Source of the DNA: a virus
Direction: 5' to 3' (one strand)
IMG/VR virus record: IMGVR_UViG_3300004774_000016
Coordinates: 1-24,348 of that record
DNA: 24,348 nucleotides
A model generated the notes under the pieces. That model was not told the origin of the DNA. It made no database searches and worked only from the letters and a program-made list of their open reading frames with translations. A program made the position numbers and the translations under genes. This document shows, piece after piece, positions 19,854 through 24,348 of the stretch. Numbering within the stretch: position 1 is the first letter of the stretch; each line of letters begins with the position of its first letter.

Positions 19854-19959
19854 TGGGCGGGTTTCCGAGGCCCCTGCCAATCACGCCGCCGCCGTCGCTG
19901 ATGAGGAAGCCGCACGCGCTGAAATGTGGGGGATGACCCCGCTTACACCAAACGAATAG
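19850..19959 (+). pseudogene. Small gene after terL, possibly frameshifted
   Basis: An ATG overlapping the terL stop reads MMGGFPRPLPITPPPSLMRK and stops at 19934-19936 (28 residues). From the CCG-repeat onward another frame reads AVADEEAARAEMWGMTPLTP and stops at 19957-19959. A Pro-rich start followed by an acidic helix is a common design for small head-operon proteins. The interval of 110 nt is one base short of a whole codon number, so a single-base loss could have split a protein of about 36 residues. The 28-residue version may also be the true gene. Confidence 0.4.
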
Positions 19960-20163
19960 GGGAGCTGATAATCTCGCAGATTGCCTGCCGCTCACTCTAG
20001 CGCGAACCTAACGCCTCACCTCCCTATCGCAGCCGCGCCCCTTGGTTTTTAGCGCGCGCGAATGGGCAAACCTCGTCAGCCGCCGGGTAACCGGTCATTT
20101 TGTGGGGTAAGGTGAGGAAAGCGGCACACAATACGGCAGTGACACTGTCCTATCTCATGTGTT
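19960..20163. other. Gap between terL and portal
   Basis: About 200 bp without a credible reading frame. It has an AGGGGAG...CCTCCCT-like pairing over 19958-20023 that at first resembles a tRNA acceptor stem, but no T-arm or anticodon arm fits. No strong promoter or ribosome binding site before the portal start was found. Confidence 0.4.
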
Positions 20164-21744
20164 ATGGCCTTGGCCATGGTTGATATCAGCGCGTCCACGG
20201 ACATGATCGATGAGCGGGATGACCTCGGCGACGGGGACCCCGCTCTATGGGCTTTCTGGATGGGCCAAGACCGGATCGCGGGCAAGAAAGAGGACCTTTG
20301 GGCCAAGCGCGGCGAGAAAATCATCAAGCGCTACCGCGATGAGCGCGGAAGCACGGATCGCGGTCTACACCGGCTCAATATCCTCTGGTCCAATGTCCAG
20401 ACGCTGATACCCACGCTCTATGCCCGCACGCCGAAAGCCGATGTTCGACGCCGCTTTCTGGATGAGGACGATACAGGCCGGTATGCTTCGCTGCTGTTGG
20501 AACGGTGCCTCGCTTACGCGCTGGATCAGTGTTCATTTGACGACGTGATGAAGGGCGCGGTCGAGGACCGGTTGCTGCCAGGACGCGGCACGGCGCGGGT
20601 TGTGTATATCCCCCATTTTGGCGAGCCTTTGCCACCGATTGCCCCGGAAGCTGGGGCCGAGGGCGATCCGTCGGGCGAGCCTGATCCCGAGCCGCCGGAA
20701 GCCGCCCCGCGCGAAGTCGTTTTCGAGGAAGCGGCGATTACCTATCTGTTTTGGGGCGACTATCGCGAGGGACCGGCCAGGACGTGGCGCGAGGTCCCGT
20801 GGGTGCGGTATCAGTCCTATATGACCAAGGATGAACTGATCAAGCGGTTCGGCCAGAAGGGCAAGCGGGTCAACCTGGACCACACCCCGCCGGGCGCGGA
20901 AATGAACGTCGAAACAGCGACGCCGCCCGATATCTTCAAAAAGGCGCGGGTGTTTGAGTTTTGGGACAAGAGCAAGAAAGAGGTTGTGTGGCTGGCCCCT
21001 GGCACGCCTGACCTGATCCTGGACAAGCAGGCGGACCCGCTTTGCCTGCCAGACTTCTTCCCGTCGCCCAATCCTCTGTTAGCAACAACGACAACCGAGA
21101 GCCGCATCCCAGTTCCTGATTATGCCCAGTATCAGGATCAGGCGGACGCAATCGACAACCTGACGGCGCGAATTGATGTGCTGACGCGGGCGTTGAAGCT
21201 GTCGGGCGTCTACCCGGGCGTTCAGAAGGACATCCTCAACCGGCTGATATCGGCGGACACTGAAAACCAACTGATCCCGGTCGAGGATTGGAATGGATGG
21301 CAGGACAAGGGCGGTCTGGCGTCCTTCATCCAGTGGATGCCTATCAAAGAGGTTGCCGAAACCTTGGTGCAACTCTACGCCGCGCGCGAGAAAACCAAGG
21401 ATCTGCTTTACGAGGTGACTGGCATTGGCGACATCATGCGGGGCCAGACATCGCCCAATGAGACGCTCGGGGCGCAGCAGCTGAAGGCGAACTTCTCCAC
21501 GCGCCGGATCAAGCCGCAGCAGACGGAGGTCGCCCGGTTCGCGCGTGACCTGATCCGTCTTGTTGGTGGCGTGGTGGCGGAACACTTCGCGCCTGAGACG
21601 ATCAGCGCGATCACGGGATACCCACAGCTTAAAAAGGTGCCGCAGGTGCCGCCTGCACCTCCGATGTGGGTTCCCGCACCGATGCCACCGCCTCAGATGA
21701 TGGCGCCACCGCAACCACAGATGCCGATGGGGGCGCCGCAATGA
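20164..21744 (+). CDS. Portal protein, main part
   Basis: The portal is the dodecameric ring at the capsid vertex through which DNA enters. This 526-residue protein follows the large terminase, as usual. It has the long helical, charged body of podovirus/P22-like portals, with a stem region rich in aromatic and Arg residues (TWREVPWVRYQSYMTKDEL) and a VTGIGDIMRGQTSPNETLGA loop conserved in this group. It ends in a Pro/Met/Gln-rich tail (PPPQMMAPPQPQMPMGAPQ). In related phages the polypeptide continues into the domain that is here encoded by the next gene. The start could be at the first ATG (20164) or at 20176; neither has a clear ribosome binding site. Confidence 0.85.
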   Translation: MALAMVDISASTDMIDERDDLGDGDPALWAFWMGQDRIAGKKEDLWAKRGEKIIKRYRDERGSTDRGLHRLNILWSNVQTLIPTLYARTPKADVRRRFLDEDDTGRYASLLLERCLAYALDQCSFDDVMKGAVEDRLLPGRGTARVVYIPHFGEPLPPIAPEAGAEGDPSGEPDPEPPEAAPREVVFEEAAITYLFWGDYREGPARTWREVPWVRYQSYMTKDELIKRFGQKGKRVNLDHTPPGAEMNVETATPPDIFKKARVFEFWDKSKKEVVWLAPGTPDLILDKQADPLCLPDFFPSPNPLLATTTTESRIPVPDYAQYQDQADAIDNLTARIDVLTRALKLSGVYPGVQKDILNRLISADTENQLIPVEDWNGWQDKGGLASFIQWMPIKEVAETLVQLYAAREKTKDLLYEVTGIGDIMRGQTSPNETLGAQQLKANFSTRRIKPQQTEVARFARDLIRLVGGVVAEHFAPETISAITGYPQLKKVPQVPPAPPMWVPAPMPPPQMMAPPQPQMPMGAPQ

Positions 21745-22493
21745 GCGGGACAATGCCACCGCCCGTGCTACCGGCAGGGCCACCACAGGGGCAGCCTATG
21801 GCGCCTCCGGGGATGATGCCTAACCCTGCGTTCGCGCAGTGGTTGCAGCAGTATCAGGCCGCAATGGCGATTGAGCAATCGAACCAACAGGCACAAGCCG
21901 CGTTCATGGCCGCTTGTGAGTTGATGCGGAAGGATGGCGTTCGCGGGTTCCGTCTGGATGTCGAGGCTGACAGCACGATTGAACCGGACGAACAGGCGGA
22001 GAAGGCGGCGCGCGTCGAGTTCCTGCAACAGATGATCCCGATGCTTCAAACCGTGGTGCCGATTGCGCAGGGTAATCCCCCGCTGGCCGAAATGGCATCG
22101 CAGATGGTGCTATTCGCCATGCGCGGGTTCCGCGTGTCGAGGACGTTGGAAGAAGCGTTTGAGGAAGGGTTCGAGGCAATCGCGAAGATGCCTCCTCAAC
22201 AGCCGCCGGGGCAGAAAGGTGGCCACGGTCCTGACCCCGCCGTTGAACATGGCAAGATCGAAGCCAATGTTCATGGTGACGAGCTTAAGGCCAAGACGGA
22301 CATGGCGGCGATTGCTCAGAAGGCGCAAGCTGCCAACTTGCAGGCGCAGATTGCGCAGCAGCGGGCGGTGGCTGAAAATGAGCGCTCTCAGGCTGAAATT
22401 GCGATGGCTGGCGCGAAGCTGCAATCGGAACATGAGATTGAGCAGGCGCGGATGAACATGATGAACGCTCGCGCGGCCGGGAGGCTCGTATGA
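21741..22493 (+). CDS. Portal C-terminal part as a separate gene
   Basis: From the ATG overlapping the portal stop (ATGA), the 250-residue product starts with a Pro/Met-rich stretch and continues with ELMRKDGVRGFRLDVEADST and IEPDEQAEKAARVEFLQQMI. In other phages of this type I recall this section as the C-terminal region of the portal polypeptide. A long Ala/Gln-rich coiled coil (AQIAQQRAVAENERSQAEIA) ends it. Two Pro-rich tails flank the break, so the split lies in a linker. Either the portal is assembled from two chains or the two frames are joined by -1 frameshifting near a G-run at 21729. Confidence 0.72.
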   Translation: MSGTMPPPVLPAGPPQGQPMAPPGMMPNPAFAQWLQQYQAAMAIEQSNQQAQAAFMAACELMRKDGVRGFRLDVEADSTIEPDEQAEKAARVEFLQQMIPMLQTVVPIAQGNPPLAEMASQMVLFAMRGFRVSRTLEEAFEEGFEAIAKMPPQQPPGQKGGHGPDPAVEHGKIEANVHGDELKAKTDMAAIAQKAQAANLQAQIAQQRAVAENERSQAEIAMAGAKLQSEHEIEQARMNMMNARAAGRLV

Positions 22494-22720
22494 ACCACGA
22501 AGAGGAAATTGTCGGTTCAGGGTATGACGCGGCGCGGGATGTATTCACCTACACGGGGGCGCGGGACGGCAAGCGCTGGACCATTGAGATATCCAACAAG
22601 GAACTAGACCAATTTGGTCCGGTTTTGGGTATGAGCGCGGCACAGAACAGCACGCGGCGCCGGGATTATCTGGCACAGCGGATGAACGACGCGATGCGGG
22701 GGCCTGCCGATGGGGAATGA
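22490..22720 (+). CDS. Small head-operon protein, 76 aa
   Basis: The ATG overlaps the previous stop (ATGA). The product starts MNHEEEIVGSGYDAARDVFT, contains the strand-forming KRWTIEISNKELDQFG and ends in a helical Arg-rich part. No family recognised; in position it is a head-assembly accessory gene. Confidence 0.65.
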   Translation: MNHEEEIVGSGYDAARDVFTYTGARDGKRWTIEISNKELDQFGPVLGMSAAQNSTRRRDYLAQRMNDAMRGPADGE

Positions 22721-22871
22721 TGCGCGCGATATCCCGATCCGGGATCAGTTGGCGCAGTTCAACGCATGGCGGGCTGGCGTGTTGGGGCGCGAGCGTCCGC
22801 GACCCGGAGAGCGGTGGCCGCTTGAACGGTCTGGCACAGGCGGCGATGTAGAAGGTGATGACAATGAATAG
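22710..22871 (+). CDS. Small head-operon protein, 53 aa
   Basis: The ATG at 22710 overlaps the end of the previous gene by 11 nt. The frame runs to TAG at 22869-22871 and encodes MGNDARDIPIRDQLAQFNAW with an acidic tail (GGDVEGDDNE). The next gene's start lies inside its last codons. A tight fit on both sides argues for a real gene. No family recognised. Confidence 0.55.
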   Translation: MGNDARDIPIRDQLAQFNAWRAGVLGRERPRPGERWPLERSGTGGDVEGDDNE

Positions 22872-23124
22872 GTCTCTCGGCGAATGGGCTGATATCACGG
22901 CCGAATTGGCGAACCGGCGCTTGCCTGAATGGCGCGACCGGCTGAAACGCCCGGTTGAATATTCACGGGAGAAGCTCGGGGAGATTGCCCGCGCTGCCCA
23001 CAAGAATGGCATTTTGAGTGACGAGGCCGCGCTTGACGTGATCCAGTCCGGCTTTTCCGCGCATGAGTTTGCGTGGAACGTCGAGTGGGCCGCGCGCCAG
23101 AATATCAAAGCCACGAGGCACTGA
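22864..23124 (+). CDS. Small head-operon protein, 86 aa
   Basis: The ATG at 22864, with AAGG nine bases before it, is preferred over GTG 22855 or ATG 22858. The product starts MNRSLGEWADITAELANRRL. It has a helical body with REKLGEIARAAHKNGILSDE and a GFSAHEFAWNVEWAA ending. No family recognised. Confidence 0.65.
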   Translation: MNRSLGEWADITAELANRRLPEWRDRLKRPVEYSREKLGEIARAAHKNGILSDEAALDVIQSGFSAHEFAWNVEWAARQNIKATRH

Positions 23125-23462
23125 TGACACGTCGCACGTATGCGTATGATCCCGATCTTGACGCCGTCGTGCAGATACGCGGCCCGGGGAGTAACCATCC
23201 CGATGATCCGCCGTCTGGCGTGCAGATTATCCGGGACATCGAACCATACCGCACGGCAGGTAGCGACGTGGCAGCCGGTGGCAAGCGGATTGTGGTTGGC
23301 TCCCGTTCGACGCATCGGGCATTCCTATCGCGCAATGGCTACATCGAATACGGGAATGAACAACCGATGGCCCCGGCGCCCGCTGATACGAGCAAAGGCG
23401 AGCGGATCGAGGCTATCCGGCGTGCGCTTGGGGATTATGGATCGAACACGCACGACCGTTGA
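23124..23462 (+). CDS. Conserved small phage protein, 112 aa
   Basis: The ATG overlaps the previous stop (TGATG). The product starts MTRRTYAYDPDLDAVVQIRG and contains SRSTHRAFLSRNGYIEYGNE. I recall that RS-x-H-x2-FL-x2-NGY-x-E-x-GNE pattern in uncharacterised proteins located before scaffold/capsid genes in many phages. Function unknown; a capsid-assembly role is inferred from position. Confidence 0.7.
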   Translation: MTRRTYAYDPDLDAVVQIRGPGSNHPDDPPSGVQIIRDIEPYRTAGSDVAAGGKRIVVGSRSTHRAFLSRNGYIEYGNEQPMAPAPADTSKGERIEAIRRALGDYGSNTHDR

Positions 23463-23503
23463 TTGCTCATTGACACGACGCACCATGCCATGATAGCCGC
23501 TGA

Positions 23504-23526
23504 ATAGGTCAATAATGCTGACCTAT
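23504..23526 (+). other. Stem-loop before the scaffold gene
   Basis: ATAGGTCA (23504-23511) and TGACCTAT (23519-23526) form a perfect 8-bp stem with a 7-nt loop, 14 bp before the TTG start of the scaffold-like gene. No T-run follows. It could protect or process the capsid-region mRNA, or partly mask the ribosome binding site. Confidence 0.5.
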
Positions 23527-23540
23527 CTCGGAGGCTCCCA

Positions 23541-24348
23541 TTGACGTTGGACGATACCACCGGAACGCAAGACGAGGTTGTAGAGGCACCCGACGATATC
23601 CGGTCTGCCATCGCGGCGGCAATGGATGCAGTCGAACCCGCTGGCGACACGGCTGATCCTCCCGCTGATACGCGTGTCCGTGGTCCTGATGGCAAATTCG
23701 CCAAGGCAGAAACCACAGAAGCCGCCCCGGCTGAAACTGTCGAAGGTGTCGAAGGTGTCGCCAATCCTCCGGTTGAAGCCGAAAAGCCCGTCACCGAACC
23801 CACCGCGACCGGCGTAGAGCCTCCGTCCAATTGGAAAGATGCGGACAAGGCCGCGTTCAAGGGTCTGCCGCCTGATGCGCAGACGTTCCTCCTATCCCGT
23901 CATCGCGACATGGAGGCGGATTACACGCGCAAGACGCAGGAAGTCGCCGCTCTCAAACGCGATTTTGAACCCGTGGCTGGTCTACTCGCGCCGCACTACG
24001 AAACCATGCGCGCCGCTGGCCATACCCCTGCCACGCTGGTCAAAGCATGGATGGACGTTGAACAAGGGCTGCAAGAAGGTCGGGCCATCCCGATCATTGC
24101 GTCGCTGGTGAACGGCTACAAGGTTGACCGTGCCGCGCTTGCCGCCGCGCTTGGCTTGCATGGCACTCCGGCCCCCGGCACTGTCGCGCCCCCTGACCCT
24201 CAGAACCCGGCCCCGGCCGCACTCCCGCCCGAGGTTCTGGAAAAGCTTAATTCGTTTGATCAGTTTATCGCGACGCAGCATGAAACGCAGCGACTTGCGC
24301 AAGTTCGGCAGCACCAGGAATTGACCGGGCGCGTCGTCAGCGTAATCG
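23541..24348 (+). CDS. Scaffold-like capsid assembly protein (partial, TTG start)
   Basis: A TTG at 23541, preceded by GGAGGCTCCCA, opens a frame that continues to the end of the window (269 codons, no stop). The N-terminal third is acidic and low-complexity (Asp, Glu, Ala, Pro, Thr) and contains RGPDGKFAKAE. It is followed by PPSNWKDADKAAFKGLPPDA and a helical YTRKTQEVAALKRDFEPV. These motifs and the place after the portal fit proteobacterial phage scaffold/head proteins, which guide coat assembly and are later removed. An ATG-only gene search would miss it. The C-terminal third, usually a coat-binding helix, lies outside the window. Confidence 0.75.
   Translation, partial: MTLDDTTGTQDEVVEAPDDIRSAIAAAMDAVEPAGDTADPPADTRVRGPDGKFAKAETTEAAPAETVEGVEGVANPPVEAEKPVTEPTATGVEPPSNWKDADKAAFKGLPPDAQTFLLSRHRDMEADYTRKTQEVAALKRDFEPVAGLLAPHYETMRAAGHTPATLVKAWMDVEQGLQEGRAIPIIASLVNGYKVDRAALAAALGLHGTPAPGTVAPPDPQNPAPAALPPEVLEKLNSFDQFIATQHETQRLAQVRQHQELTGRVVSVI

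Noticed and set aside
19955-20025. Possible tRNA (AGGGGAG...CCTCCCT)
   Set aside because: Acceptor arms pair imperfectly and no T-loop or anticodon stem can be drawn on either strand.
21079-21786. Leftward 235-codon frame opposite the portal
   Set aside because: Its Arg/Leu/His-rich composition is the usual antisense of a GC-rich coding region; the portal frame is supported by context and motifs.

Overview
The window is a block of a tailed bacteriophage or prophage genome from an alphaproteobacterial host. GC content is high and genes are densely packed, with ATGA or TGATG stop/start overlaps almost everywhere. The host assignment rests mainly on a GcrA-family protein (13713-14255), a cell-cycle regulator family known from Alphaproteobacteria. 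No integrase, host housekeeping gene, rRNA, tRNA or CRISPR array was seen, so lytic phage and prophage cannot be separated.

Layout. Positions 1-153 hold the 3' end of a rightward gene, followed by a poorly coding stretch. From about 12.1 kb down to about 0.45 kb runs a long leftward early/replication operon. Its order is: small leader genes, a DUF1376 replisome-organiser-like protein, a T7 gp4-like primase-helicase interrupted by an intein, small regulators (Cro-like HTH, another HTH), a BRO-N/KilAC antirepressor, a one-base frameshifted small gene, a Snf2-helicase/N6-adenine methyltransferase fusion, two small proteins, a C5-cytosine methyltransferase and an HNH (DUF968/Ref-like) protein. 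Around 12.1-12.98 kb lie a truncated BRO-N gene, short leftward genes and a divergent control region with two promoters facing away from a pair of 15-bp direct repeats. From 12.98 to 14.26 kb is a short rightward regulatory operon (three small genes and GcrA-like). From 16.62 down to 14.39 kb is a second leftward operon of seven small genes. A second divergent control region (16.63-16.87 kb) starts the rightward late operon: small terminase, large terminase (with an intein), portal (apparently split in two genes), small head genes and the start of a scaffold-like protein that runs off the window.

The most unusual object is the large-terminase intein (18693-19691). Its two splicing domains are in frame with the terminase. 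The roughly 240 codons that link and partly cover them also encode, in another reading frame, a complete HNH endonuclease with two Cys4 zinc-finger-like motifs (18968-19690). The primase intein (8955-9887) instead carries a conventional in-frame, LAGLIDADG-like central domain. Both inteins interrupt catalytic motifs of essential phage enzymes.

How the parts fit (inference): the leftward operon copies and chemically modifies the phage DNA, with two methyltransferases and no cognate restriction enzyme, which suggests evasion of host restriction. Cro-like, BRO and HTH proteins acting on palindromic operators would set the developmental switch. A phage GcrA would redirect host sigma-70 transcription at methylated sites. 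The late operon packages the genome into capsids.
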